DNA from: Nocardia pseudobrasiliensis NBRC 108224
Lineage (GTDB): Bacteria > Actinomycetota > Actinomycetes > Mycobacteriales > Mycobacteriaceae
Assembly (NCBI RefSeq): GCF_001613105.1
Contig: NZ_BDBS01000031.1
Coordinates: forward strand, 1-64,000
Length of the DNA stretch: 64,000 bases
Direction of reading: 5' to 3'
Under the pieces are notes generated by a model that searched no databases, had not been told where the DNA came from, and saw only the letters and a list, made by a program, of their open reading frames with translations. A program made the position numbers and the translations under genes. This document shows, one piece after another, positions 41,372-50,425 of the stretch (position 1 is the stretch's first letter; every line of letters starts with the position of its first letter).

Positions 41372-42322
41372 TCAACGCTTTTCGGTAAGGGCACGCAAGA
41401 AGAACGCGAGGTTGGCCGGGCGCTCGGCCAGCCTGCGCATCAGATACCCGTACCACTGATTCCCATACGGCACATACACCCGAACCCCGTGCCCCGCCCG
41501 CGTCAGCCGCAACTGCTCGGCATCGCGAATGCCGTACAGCATCTGAAACTCGAATTCCCCGGCACCCAGGGCGTTTTCGAGCGCGAACCGGGACGCGGCC
41601 GCGATCATGTCCGGATCGTGGGTGGCCACCATCGGATACCCCGCGCCCCGCATCAGCACGTCCAGGCAGCGCAGATACGCCGAATCCACATCCGAGCGCC
41701 GCTGATGCGCCACCTCCGACGGCTCCCGATACGCTCCCTTGCACAATCGAATTCGCCCGCCCAGCGACGCCAGCTCCCGGCATTCGGTCTCGGCGCGGCG
41801 CAGATAGGTCTGCACCGCGACCGCCAGCCAGGGGAATTCCCCGCGCAGCTGACGCACGGTGTCGAGGGTGGCATCGGTGGTGGTGTGGTCCTCGGCGTCC
41901 ACGGTCACCCACACCCCGGCCTGTTCGGCCCGCAGGCACAGCGTGCGCAGATTCGCCGCGGCGATCTCCGGTCCGGCCGCGCCCAGCGCCTGCCCCAGCG
42001 CCGAGAGTTTGACCGAAACCTCCACGCGCCGAACCGATGTACCGCCGTGACCGTTCCAGCCCGCCAGATCGTCGATGAGCGCCAGATATTCGGTGACGGC
42101 GGTATCGGCCATGGACCGCTCGGTGGTGTGCTCACCGAGGTAATCCACACTCACCATTCGCCCCGAGGCCAGCAGCTCGCGCACCACCGGCGCCAGATCC
42201 GGCCGCGACTCCCCCGCCACGAAGCGCCGCACCACTGCGGCCGTGATCGGAATGCCGGTGAGCGCCCGCCTCATTCGCGAGGAATCCGCCGCGGCGAGGA
42301 TCGCCGGGCGCAGCGGATTCAC
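41372..42322 (-). CDS. putB: Proline dehydrogenase
   Basis: The 316-residue monofunctional proline dehydrogenase oxidises proline to pyrroline-5-carboxylate with FAD. The beta/alpha barrel has VSVDYLGEHT, VEVSVKLSALG, VTVDAEDHTTTDATLD, AVAVQTYLRRAETECREL and RIRLCKGAYREPSEVA. YVPYGNQWYGYLMRRLAERP near the end holds the substrate-binding R-x-x-E/R region. It is coupled to pruA by a four-base overlap, the same arrangement as Rv1187-Rv1188, so both steps of proline catabolism are made together. Confidence 0.95.
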   Translation of the reverse strand: MNPLRPAILAAADSSRMRRALTGIPITAAVVRRFVAGESRPDLAPVVRELLASGRMVSVDYLGEHTTERSMADTAVTEYLALIDDLAGWNGHGGTSVRRVEVSVKLSALGQALGAAGPEIAAANLRTLCLRAEQAGVWVTVDAEDHTTTDATLDTVRQLRGEFPWLAVAVQTYLRRAETECRELASLGGRIRLCKGAYREPSEVAHQRRSDVDSAYLRCLDVLMRGAGYPMVATHDPDMIAAASRFALENALGAGEFEFQMLYGIRDAEQLRLTRAGHGVRVYVPYGNQWYGYLMRRLAERPANLAFFLRALTEKR

Positions 42323-43956
42323 GATCCCTCCATATGCGGATAGCGGTAATCGGTGGCCGGCCGGAAGGTCTCCTTGATGGTGCGCGGGGCCAGCCAGCGC
42401 AGCAGATTCAAATACGATCCGGCCTTGTCGTCGGTGCCCGAGGCACGCGCCCCGCCGAACGGCTGCTGGCCGACCACCGCACCCGTCGGCTTGTCGTTGA
42501 CATAGAAATTGCCCGCCGCGAAACGCAGAGCGGCCGAAGCCTGTTCGATGGCATCGCGATCATTGGCGAAGATCGCGCCCGTGAGCGCGTACGGCGCGGC
42601 CGCGTCGACCTCGGCCAGCACATCGGAATAGGCCCCGGGGGCGGCGTCGTCGTAGACGTACACCGACAGAATCGGACCGAAGTACTCGGTCGCGAACGCC
42701 TCGTCGCGCGGATCGTCGGCCAGCAGCACCGTCGGCCGCACGAAATACCCCTCGCTGTCGTCGTAGCGGCCGCCCACCGCGATCTCGAGTCCCGCCGCGC
42801 GCGCCCGCTCCAGCGCGGCCACATTCTTGTCGTAGGCCCGCCGATCGATCAGCGCCCCACCGAAATTGGCCAGCTCCGCCACATCGCCGTAGGTCAGCTC
42901 GTCGACCTGAGCGAAAAACTCCGCGCTCATCCGCCGCCACACCGATTTCGCGATATAGGCCCGCGAGGCGGCCGAACACTTCTGACCCTGATATTCGAAC
43001 GCCCCGCGAATCAACCCCGTGCGCAATGCCTCCGGATCGGCCGAGGAGTGCGCGACGATGAAATCCTTACCGCCGGTCTCCCCCACCAGCCGCGGATAGC
43101 CGTGATAGCGCGGCAGATTCGCGCCGACCTGCTGCCACAGATACTGAAATGTGCGGGTGGAGCCGGTGAAGTGGATCCCGCCCAGCTGCGGGTCGGCCAG
43201 CACCTCCTCCGACAGTTCGGCCCCGTCGCCGGTGACCATATTGATCACCCCCGGCGGCAACCCGGCCTCCTCCAGCAGCCGCATGGTGTAGTAGGCGGCC
43301 AGCGTCTGGGTAGGCGAGGGCTTCCACACCACCGTATTGCCCAGCAAAGCCGGTGCGGTGGGCAGATTTCCAGCGATCGCGCTGAAATTGAACGGCGTGA
43401 TCGCGTAGACGAAACCCTCGAGCGGCCGATAGTCCATCCGATTCCACACCCCGGCAGCCGATTCCGGCTGTTCGGCCATGATCCGCTGGGCGAAGGCGAC
43501 ATTGAAGCGCCAGAAGTCCACCAGCTCGCACGGTGCGTCGATCTCGGCCTGATACGGCGATTTCGACTGTCCGAGCATGGTTGCGGCGGCCATGGTTTCG
43601 CGCCACGGTCCCGCCAGCAGATCGGCCGCCCGCAACAGGATCGCGGCCCGCTCGTCGAAGGCGAGCGCACGCCACGCGGGCGCGGCGGCGACGGCCGCTT
43701 CGACCGCCGCGCGGCCCTCCTCGTGCGTGGTATTCGTGTAAGTCCCCAGCACGTGCCGATAACGATGTGGCATCACGATATCCAGCCGCGGACCGGATCC
43801 GGGTCGGTGTTTCCCCCCGATCACCAGGGGCACGTCCACCACCCCTGCGGCGATCTCGCCCAGCCTGGTGACCAGCAGTTCTCGCTCCGGACTACCCGGC
43901 GCGTAGGAGTGCACCGGTTCATTCGCGGGAGGCGGGACAACGGTGACAGCGTCCAT
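42319..43956 (-). CDS. pruA: L-glutamate gamma-semialdehyde (pyrroline-5-carboxylate) dehydrogenase
   Basis: The 545-residue aldehyde dehydrogenase turns the P5C hydrolysis product into glutamate with NAD. LVGETGGKDFIVAHSSA is the catalytic Glu region, FEYQGQKCSAASRAYI has the catalytic Cys, and PFGGARASGTDDKAG is the C-terminal signature. Its length is that of the RocA/PruA type. The ATG lies six bases after TAGCCT (43963-43968), so the pruA-putB mRNA is probably leaderless. It is divergent from the subtilase. Confidence 0.95.
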   Translation of the reverse strand: MDAVTVVPPPANEPVHSYAPGSPERELLVTRLGEIAAGVVDVPLVIGGKHRPGSGPRLDIVMPHRYRHVLGTYTNTTHEEGRAAVEAAVAAAPAWRALAFDERAAILLRAADLLAGPWRETMAAATMLGQSKSPYQAEIDAPCELVDFWRFNVAFAQRIMAEQPESAAGVWNRMDYRPLEGFVYAITPFNFSAIAGNLPTAPALLGNTVVWKPSPTQTLAAYYTMRLLEEAGLPPGVINMVTGDGAELSEEVLADPQLGGIHFTGSTRTFQYLWQQVGANLPRYHGYPRLVGETGGKDFIVAHSSADPEALRTGLIRGAFEYQGQKCSAASRAYIAKSVWRRMSAEFFAQVDELTYGDVAELANFGGALIDRRAYDKNVAALERARAAGLEIAVGGRYDDSEGYFVRPTVLLADDPRDEAFATEYFGPILSVYVYDDAAPGAYSDVLAEVDAAAPYALTGAIFANDRDAIEQASAALRFAAGNFYVNDKPTGAVVGQQPFGGARASGTDDKAGSYLNLLRWLAPRTIKETFRPATDYRYPHMEGS

Positions 43957-44056
43957 GGGTTCAGGCTAGCGCCGAGCCCCGATCGCTCGTCGACTTTGCA
44001 CGCTCGGCGCGCGGAACTCCGCACACTGCGAGCGAATCCGTGCCGAGCGCGGCAAT

Positions 44057-45379
44057 ATGTCGATCATGCGCGTTGTCATTCAGCTTCGCCCGGACGCCGA
44101 TCTGATCACCGCAGTCGCTGATCCCCGGACCCGAGTCGCCCCGGCCGATGTCGCCGGGTCACTGCCCGGCTTCGATCTCGATCACGACTTCGAACCGGTG
44201 GCGATACCTCGCCGGACGGACAATCCGACCTATTCCATGTCCCCCGATCACGCCTCGGTGCTCGTCCGCGGCGAACTCGGCGACGATCCCGCGACCCATC
44301 GCAGAGTGGCGGAGTTGTCGCTGGTCACAGGCGTTTTCGCCGATCCGGCCATCGAGCCGGTCCTCACCTGTGGCGGTGATCCCTCGGTCGGCGACTGGCA
44401 TGGCGTCGGCACGCTGCTGCATGCCGACGATCTGGCCGCCGCGGGTCTGACCGGTCAGGGCGTGGCCCTGGCCGTGGTCGACACCGGAATCAATGCCGCA
44501 CAGGTGGACCGGGTACGCGGCGGGCATATGACCATCGATGCCGCACGCAGCTGGAATCCCTCGGGCGTCACCGGCGCCCCGGGCAAATTCCCGGTCGATC
44601 ACGGCAGTATGTGCGCCTTCGACGCCCTCATCTGCGCACCGCGGGCGTCCTTCCTCGATCTGCCGGTGTTGCGCAGCGTGCGACAGGGACAGACCACGAT
44701 GGACGGCCTGCTCTCCGACGCCCTGGCCGGATACGCCCACTTGCGCACGGTGTTGACCGATCAGCCCGCGGCGACCCGCGCGCTGGTGGTGAGCAACAGC
44801 TGGGGTTCGTTCTCCCCGGACTGGGATTTCCCGGTCGGGCAGCCCGGCAACTATTCCGATAATCCGTCGCATCCGTTCAATGTGATCGTCGGTTCGCTCG
44901 AGGCCGCGGGGGCGGACATCCTGTTCGCGGCGGGCAACTGCGGGCGTGACTGCCCCGACGGTCGCTGCGCCTATCCCGACCGCCCGATCAGCGGCGCGAA
45001 TTCGCATCCGAGCGTGCTGAGCATCGGTGGCGTGGACACCCAGAACCGGCGAGTCGGTTATTCGTCACAGGGGCCTGGACGACTCTCCGATCACAAACCG
45101 GACGTCTGTACCTACACCCACTTCGCCGGCTCACAGGCCTTCGGGGCCGACGAACCCGATACCGGCACCTCGGCGGCCTGTCCGGTGGCCGCGGGCCTGG
45201 TCGCGGCCGTTCGGACGAAGTGGTCGGCGACCGCGCTGCCCCCGGCTCAGCTGCGCGCACTGATCCAGCGCACCGCCCTGGATCGCGGGTCCAAGGGCTT
45301 CGACTACGACTACGGGTACGGCATCGCCGACAGCGCCGCCCTGCTCGAGGAGCTGCGCAGGACGACGAATCGGGCGTAG
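44057..45379 (+). CDS. Cytoplasmic subtilisin-like (S8) serine protease
   Basis: The 440-residue subtilase has the triad D142 (VVDTGIN), H182 (DHGSMCAFDAL) and S372 (GTSAACPVAAG), with oxyanion N294 (AAGNCG). No signal peptide or membrane helix is present, so it probably acts inside the cell. The first 115 residues form a prodomain-like region ending VFADPAIEPVLTC. A Cys-rich insertion (NCGRDCPDGRC) follows N294. A small gene nine bases downstream encodes a protein like this prodomain. Intracellular subtilases with such partners may serve in regulated or defence proteolysis; that is inference. Confidence 0.87.
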   Translation: MSIMRVVIQLRPDADLITAVADPRTRVAPADVAGSLPGFDLDHDFEPVAIPRRTDNPTYSMSPDHASVLVRGELGDDPATHRRVAELSLVTGVFADPAIEPVLTCGGDPSVGDWHGVGTLLHADDLAAAGLTGQGVALAVVDTGINAAQVDRVRGGHMTIDAARSWNPSGVTGAPGKFPVDHGSMCAFDALICAPRASFLDLPVLRSVRQGQTTMDGLLSDALAGYAHLRTVLTDQPAATRALVVSNSWGSFSPDWDFPVGQPGNYSDNPSHPFNVIVGSLEAAGADILFAAGNCGRDCPDGRCAYPDRPISGANSHPSVLSIGGVDTQNRRVGYSSQGPGRLSDHKPDVCTYTHFAGSQAFGADEPDTGTSAACPVAAGLVAAVRTKWSATALPPAQLRALIQRTALDRGSKGFDYDYGYGIADSAALLEELRRTTNRA

Positions 45380-45388
45380 CTTGGTGTA

Positions 45389-45658
45389 ATGCCGTTGCTC
45401 ACCGTCCAGCTGCCGCAGGGCGCGTCCATGAGCGATGCCCTGCGCACGCTGCATCTGACCGAGAGCGAGGTCGACATGGGCTACGGCCTGATCCCCGTCG
45501 ACCCCGAGATCGGTCTGTACGCCCTGCGAGTCTCCGATTCCGCCGCCGCCCGCCTGTCGACCAACGGTACGGGTGCAACGGTTTTCGCGGACCCGCATAT
45601 CGAACCGGCGCATTCGGTCGCCACCCGGGGCCGGAACGCGTCGCCGCCCGGACGGTGA
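45389..45658 (+). CDS. Stand-alone prodomain-like partner of the subtilase (89 aa)
   Basis: The 89-residue protein has LTVQLPQGASMSDALRTLHL, a central strand pair (GYGLIPVDPEIGLYALRVSD) and VFADPHIEPAHS. The last motif mirrors VFADPAIEP at the end of the subtilase's own prodomain, so it looks like an I9-type propeptide made as a separate protein. It could be a chaperone, inhibitor or substrate of the subtilase. TAGCTT overlaps the protease stop codon and lies six bases before the ATG, so the gene has its own possible leaderless promoter as well as read-through. Confidence 0.75.
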   Translation: MPLLTVQLPQGASMSDALRTLHLTESEVDMGYGLIPVDPEIGLYALRVSDSAAARLSTNGTGATVFADPHIEPAHSVATRGRNASPPGR

Positions 45659-45664
45659 CGACGA

Positions 45665-46768
45665 TCAGGCCAGTCGCTCGGCCGCCGCGGCGATCCGTTC
45701 GTCGGTGGCCGTGAGCGCGATGCGGACGTGGTCGACGCCCGCGGGACCGTAGAAGTCACCGGGCGCGGCCAGAATGCCGCGATCGGCCAGCCATTCCAGC
45801 GTGGCGCGACCCGATTCGCCGCGCGTGGACCACAGATACAGTCCGGCCTGCGAATGATCGATGCGGAAACCCGCGTCCTGCAACGCCTTTCGCAGGATCT
45901 CCCGACGGGCGCGATAGCGTTCACGCTGCGCGGCCTCGTGCGCGTCGTCGCCGAGGGCCGCGGTCATGGCGGCCTGCACCGGGAACGGCATGATCAGCCC
46001 GGAATGTTTGCGCACCTCGAGCAGTTCGCGCACCAGCGCGGGATCGCCGGTCACGAAGCCCGCGCGATATCCGGCCAGATTCGAGGTCTTGGACAGCGAA
46101 TGAATCGCCAGCAGGCCGGTGTGGTCGCCGTCGCAGACCCGCGGATCCAGGATCGAGACGGCCGGTTCGTCCCACGCCAGGCCGAGATAGCACTCGTCGG
46201 AGGCGAGGACCGCGCCGCGCTCACGCGCGAAGGCCACGACCTTGCGCAGATGTTCCACGCCCAGCACCCGCCCGGTCGGATTCGACGGCGAGTTCAGATA
46301 GATCAGCGCGGGATCGCGCGGGCCGAGCTGAGCGGTCCCATCGGCCCGCGCGATCTGCGTGCCCGCCAGCAGCGCACCCACCTCGTAGGTCGGATACGCC
46401 ACCTCGGGGATGACGACCAGATCATCGGCGCCGAGTCCGAGCAGCCGCGGCAGTCCGGCAATCAGCTCCTTGGTGCCGATCACCGGCAACACGGCCGCGG
46501 AGTCGACGCCGGTAATGCCGTAGCGGCGCTTCAGCGCGTCGACCGCGGCCGCCCGCAGTTCGGGTGTGCCGTGCGTGGCCGGATAGCCGGGCACCTCGGC
46601 CACCGAGGCGAGCGCCCGCCGAATCAACGGATCCACCGGATCCACCGGTGTGCCCACCGACAGATCCACGATTCCACCCGCATGCGCGGCGGCCCGCTGC
46701 TTCACCGAAGCAATGGTGTCCCAAGGAAAATCGGGCAGCAGGCTACTGACCCGGCCACGCGTCGACAA
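45665..46768 (-). CDS. dapC: N-succinyldiaminopimelate aminotransferase
   Basis: DapC converts N-succinyl-2-amino-6-ketopimelate to the diamine in DAP synthesis. The product (about 367 aa) is a class I PLP aminotransferase: IVDLSVGTPVDPVDPLIRRA matches M. tuberculosis DapC (Rv1178), YLNSPSNPTGRVLG binds cofactor, and HSLSKTSNLAGYRAGF has the PLP Lys. No ATG or GTG lies near the conserved VSSLLPDFPWDT start, where the V is a GTC codon. A TTG at 46768, five bases after the fdxC stop, is the best start. It is probably cotranscribed with fdxC. Confidence 0.92.
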   Translation of the reverse strand: MSTRGRVSSLLPDFPWDTIASVKQRAAAHAGGIVDLSVGTPVDPVDPLIRRALASVAEVPGYPATHGTPELRAAAVDALKRRYGITGVDSAAVLPVIGTKELIAGLPRLLGLGADDLVVIPEVAYPTYEVGALLAGTQIARADGTAQLGPRDPALIYLNSPSNPTGRVLGVEHLRKVVAFARERGAVLASDECYLGLAWDEPAVSILDPRVCDGDHTGLLAIHSLSKTSNLAGYRAGFVTGDPALVRELLEVRKHSGLIMPFPVQAAMTAALGDDAHEAAQRERYRARREILRKALQDAGFRIDHSQAGLYLWSTRGESGRATLEWLADRGILAAPGDFYGPAGVDHVRIALTATDERIAAAAERLA

Positions 46769-46773
46769 GATGC

Positions 46774-47097
46774 CTACTCGCTCGCCATCGGGGGCAGCGC
46801 CGCGATGAACGGTGGATCGAAATCGACCTTGCCCACCTTGGTGGCGCCGCCGGGCGAACCGAGCTCGTCGAAGAAGTCGACATTGGCGTTGACGTAACCA
46901 CTCCACTGGTCCGGAGTGTCGTCCTCGTAGAAGATGGCCTCCACCGGGCATACCGGCTCACATGCACCACAGTCCACGCACTCGTCCGGATGGATGTACA
47001 GCATGCGACCGCCCTCGTAGATACAGTCCACGGGGCATTCCTCGATGCACGCCTTGTCCTTCACGTCAACGCACGGTTCAGCGATGATGTACGGCAC
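46774..47097 (-). CDS. fdxC: 7Fe ferredoxin
   Basis: The 107-residue protein is a seven-iron ferredoxin of the FdxC type. C9, C17 and C21-P-V-D-C25 hold the 3Fe-4S/4Fe-4S N-terminal half, and C40-V-D-C43-G-A-C46-E-P-V-C50 the second set. The protein carries electrons for redox enzymes such as P450s. GTG at 47097 gives exactly the 107 residues of Rv1177. AGGAG sits about nine bases upstream. dapC follows after five bases, as in M. tuberculosis. Confidence 0.95.
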   Translation of the reverse strand: MPYIIAEPCVDVKDKACIEECPVDCIYEGGRMLYIHPDECVDCGACEPVCPVEAIFYEDDTPDQWSGYVNANVDFFDELGSPGGATKVGKVDFDPPFIAALPPMASE

Positions 47098-47205
47098 TGC
47101 CGCTCTCCTAGTCTGGTCCTTGCCTGCGGGATACTTCCGCGCCCCGCGCAACAGTATCCCGCACCGACACATTACTACTGGTCAGCCTTGCCTAACTTGT
47201 TCCGG

Positions 47206-49806
47206 TTATCCCACCGGTAGCGACATCGCCGGAGCCCGGTGCGGAGGCACACCGTACACCGTCGTGCGTTCCCGGACCGGACGGCCGATACCAGCGGCGA
47301 TCTCGCTCAGCTCCGCAACGGTTTTCGCCGAACCGTGTTCGGAGCCGGCCATGCGGGAGATGGTCTCCTCCATCAGCGTGCCGCCCAGATCGTTGGCGCC
47401 GCCGGTGAGCATGACCCGAGTACCCGTGGTGCCGAGCTTGACCCAGCTGGTCTGGATGTTGTCGATGCGCCCGTGCAACATGATGCGGGCCAGGGCGTGC
47501 ACCGCGCGATTGTCCCGATTGGTCGGGCCCGGCCGTGACGCGCCCGCCAGATACAGCGGGGCGCTCTGATGGACGAACGGCAGTGGCACGAATTCGGTGA
47601 AACCGCCCGTCTCGTCCTGGATTCCGCGCAGCACCCGCAGATGGCCGACCCAATGCTTCGGGCTGTCCACATGTCCGTACATCATGGTCGAACTCGACCG
47701 GATGCCGAGCCGGTGCGCGGTGGTGATCACCTCGATCCAGGCGGAGGTGGGCAGTTTGCCCTTGGTGAGCACCCAGCGCACCTCGTCGTCGAGGATTTCC
47801 GCGGCCGTGCCCGGAATGGTGTCGAGTCCGGCCTCGGCGAGCGCTTGGAGCCAGTCGTGCACGCTCTGCCCGCCGCGCGAGGCGCCGTTGACGATCTCCA
47901 TCGGGCTGAAGGCGTGCACATGCATCGACGGCACCCGCTTCTTGATCGCCCGCACCAGATCGGCATAGCCGGTGACCGGCAGATCCGGATCGATACCGCC
48001 CTGCATGCAGATCTCGGTCGCGCCCTCGACATGCGCCTCCCACGCGCGGTCGGCGACCTCGTCGGTGCTCAGGGTGTAGGCGTCGGCATCGCCCTTGCGC
48101 TGCGCGAAGGCGCAGAACCGGCAGCCGGTGTAGCAGATGTTGGTGAAGTTGATATTGCGGTTCACCACATAGGTGACATCGTCGCCGACCACCTCGCGGC
48201 GCAGCTGATCGGCAAGGGCCGCAACGGCTTCCAGCTCCGCGCCGTCGGCGGTGGCCAGCGCCAGATACTGCTCGTCGGTCAACCCGGCCGGATCGTTCTC
48301 GGCCGCGCGCAGGGCCGAGAGCACATCCGCGTCGAAGCGCTCCGGCGCGGAGGCGGCCAGCTCACGCACCTGCTCGCGAATGGTCTCCCAGTCGCCGAAC
48401 GCACCGAGCACCTCCTGACCGAGCCCGGAATCGCTGCGGGACACGGTGTTACGGCCATCGGTATCGATCGCGCTGTGCAGATCGACCCGGCCCGCCGACT
48501 CCCACGACTCGTCCGGCTCCTGCCACGGCAGGCCCCGCGGAATCGCCTCCGGATTCGCCAGGCCCGTGCGCAGATCCGACAGCGCGGCGACATGTGCGCC
48601 GATGCGCGGATCCACCCAGGGATTTCCGGCGCGTACGTAGCGCGGATGCGCCGAGGTGCGTTCGGCCAGTTGGAATCCCGCGGATTCGGTGATCCGCACG
48701 AGCGCGTCCAGATCCGGCCACGGACGCTCCGGGTTCACATGATCGACGGTCACCGGGGACACTCCGCCCCAATCGTCGATGCCCGCGTCGAGCAGGGCCT
48801 GACATTCGCTCTGCGACACCAGATTCGGCGGCGCCTGCACGGCGACATCCGGCGGCAGCAGCAGTCGGCTGACCGCGACGGTCGCCAGGAACTCCTCGAT
48901 ATCGGCATCGGGAGTATCGCGCATGGCGGTGTCGTCCTTGGCCCGGAAGTTCTGCACGATGACTTCCTGGATATGCCCGAACGCCTTGTGCTGCTTGCGA
49001 ATCGCCATGATCGACTCGGCCCGCTCGTGCAGCGTCTCACCGATGCCGACCAGAATGCCGGTGGTGAACGGCACCGACAGGCGGCCCGCGTCGGTGATCG
49101 CGCGCAGGCGCACCTGCGGGTCCTTGTCCGGACTGCCGTAGTGGCAGTTGCCCTTCTCGCTGAACAACCGGGTCGCGGTGGTCTCGAGCATCAGGCCCAT
49201 CGACTGCGACACCGGCTTGAGCCGCGAGATCTCCTCCCACGACATCACGCCCGGATTGATGTGCGGCAGCAGGCCCGTCTCCTCGAGCACCATGATCGAG
49301 ACGGCGCGCAGGTAGTCCAGGGTGGAGTCGTAGCCGCGCTCGTCGAGCCACTGCGCGGCCTCCGGCCAGCGGTCCTCGGGGCGATCGCCGAGGGTGAAAA
49401 GCGCTTCTTTACAGCCCAATTCGGCGCCGCGGCGGGCGATGTCGAGCACCTCGTCGGGCTCCAGGTACATCCCCTTGCCCTCGGCGCGCAATTTGCCGGG
49501 CACGGTCACGAACGTGCAGTAGTGACAGCGATCGCGACACAGTTTGGTCAGCGGGATGAAGACATTCTTCGAATAGGTGATGGTCCTGGGCCGGCCCGCC
49601 GACTCCAGGGCGGCGTCGCGCACCCGCGCGGCACTGTGACTCAGATCGGTCAGATCGGCTCCCCGTGCGTGCAGCAGCACGGTCGCTTCGTCCACATTGA
49701 GCGTCACTCCATCGCGGGCGCGGCGCAGCGCGCGGCGCATCGCCGAGGCCGTCGGCGGCGGAGAAGGAATGCTCGGGTTCGGCAATTCGGTCACCCCGTC
49801 GATCAT
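47206..49806 (-). CDS. fbiC: FO synthase FbiC (7,8-didemethyl-8-hydroxy-5-deazariboflavin synthase)
   Basis: FbiC makes the deazaflavin FO of coenzyme F420 from tyrosine and a pyrimidine. The 866-residue protein fuses two radical-SAM halves. The CofG-like N-terminal half has C90RDRC94HYC97TF, and the CofH-like C-terminal half has C558YTGC562RFC565AF. Both are CxxxCxxC clusters. MYLEPDEVLDIARRGAELGC and AEILDDEVRWVLTKGK are further landmarks. The length is close to Rv1173. The ATG at 49806 gives a short Pro-rich lead. The gene is divergent from the PH-domain pair. Confidence 0.95.
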   Translation of the reverse strand: MIDGVTELPNPSIPSPPPTASAMRRALRRARDGVTLNVDEATVLLHARGADLTDLSHSAARVRDAALESAGRPRTITYSKNVFIPLTKLCRDRCHYCTFVTVPGKLRAEGKGMYLEPDEVLDIARRGAELGCKEALFTLGDRPEDRWPEAAQWLDERGYDSTLDYLRAVSIMVLEETGLLPHINPGVMSWEEISRLKPVSQSMGLMLETTATRLFSEKGNCHYGSPDKDPQVRLRAITDAGRLSVPFTTGILVGIGETLHERAESIMAIRKQHKAFGHIQEVIVQNFRAKDDTAMRDTPDADIEEFLATVAVSRLLLPPDVAVQAPPNLVSQSECQALLDAGIDDWGGVSPVTVDHVNPERPWPDLDALVRITESAGFQLAERTSAHPRYVRAGNPWVDPRIGAHVAALSDLRTGLANPEAIPRGLPWQEPDESWESAGRVDLHSAIDTDGRNTVSRSDSGLGQEVLGAFGDWETIREQVRELAASAPERFDADVLSALRAAENDPAGLTDEQYLALATADGAELEAVAALADQLRREVVGDDVTYVVNRNINFTNICYTGCRFCAFAQRKGDADAYTLSTDEVADRAWEAHVEGATEICMQGGIDPDLPVTGYADLVRAIKKRVPSMHVHAFSPMEIVNGASRGGQSVHDWLQALAEAGLDTIPGTAAEILDDEVRWVLTKGKLPTSAWIEVITTAHRLGIRSSSTMMYGHVDSPKHWVGHLRVLRGIQDETGGFTEFVPLPFVHQSAPLYLAGASRPGPTNRDNRAVHALARIMLHGRIDNIQTSWVKLGTTGTRVMLTGGANDLGGTLMEETISRMAGSEHGSAKTVAELSEIAAGIGRPVRERTTVYGVPPHRAPAMSLPVG

Positions 49807-49930
49807 GCGCTACCCATCCGGACATGTCTCCTTCCACTGCCTGTGAGGGGTGACAACCTCCCCGATGACCACACTATTCCGGGCACGGCGACGATTCCTG
49901 GACACGGCCGGTTCGTGAAACCATGGCTGC

Positions 49931-50425
49931 ATGGCACAGCCGACGATCATGGCCGCGCCCGCTCGGCGCCCCAGCCCGCGGGCGAAACTGCTCTGGGCGC
50001 TCGGGCCCGCGATCGGCTGGGCACTCGTGGTGCTGGGCGAACTGGTCTGGATCGTCGTCGACGATCGGTATCGGGCGATCCAGGCCGCGGTCGTGGTGGC
50101 CACCCTGCTCGTGGCGGTATTCGTCTGCGTGGTGGTGCCGCTGTGGCGCTACAACGTTCATCGTTGGGAGATCACCGACGAGGCCGTCTACACCCGCACC
50201 GGCTGGATCACCCAGGAGAGTCGAGTCGCGCCGATCACGCGCGTGCAGACCGTCGACACCCATCGCGGACCGCTCGAGCGGCTGCTCGGATTGGCGACGG
50301 TCACGGTCACCACCGCCTCGTCGGCGGGCGCGGTGCGCATCACCGCACTGGATCTCGCGGTGGCCGAGCAGACGGTCACACGATTGACCGAGGTCGCGGC
50401 CGCGCATCGCGGAGACGCCACATGA
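49931..50425 (+). CDS. Bacterial PH-domain membrane protein, YdbS-like
   Basis: The 164-residue protein has two membrane helices (about 25-45 and 52-72). A bacterial PH (DUF304/bPH_2) domain follows, with WEITDEAVYTRTGWITQESRVAPITRVQTVD and GLATVTVTTAS. In Bacillus the YdbS/YdbT pair has the same two-gene form; the function is unknown but linked to membrane stress and bacteriocin tolerance. The stop overlaps the ATG of the next gene by four bases, so the pair is coupled. Confidence 0.82.
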   Translation: MAQPTIMAAPARRPSPRAKLLWALGPAIGWALVVLGELVWIVVDDRYRAIQAAVVVATLLVAVFVCVVVPLWRYNVHRWEITDEAVYTRTGWITQESRVAPITRVQTVDTHRGPLERLLGLATVTVTTASSAGAVRITALDLAVAEQTVTRLTEVAAAHRGDAT

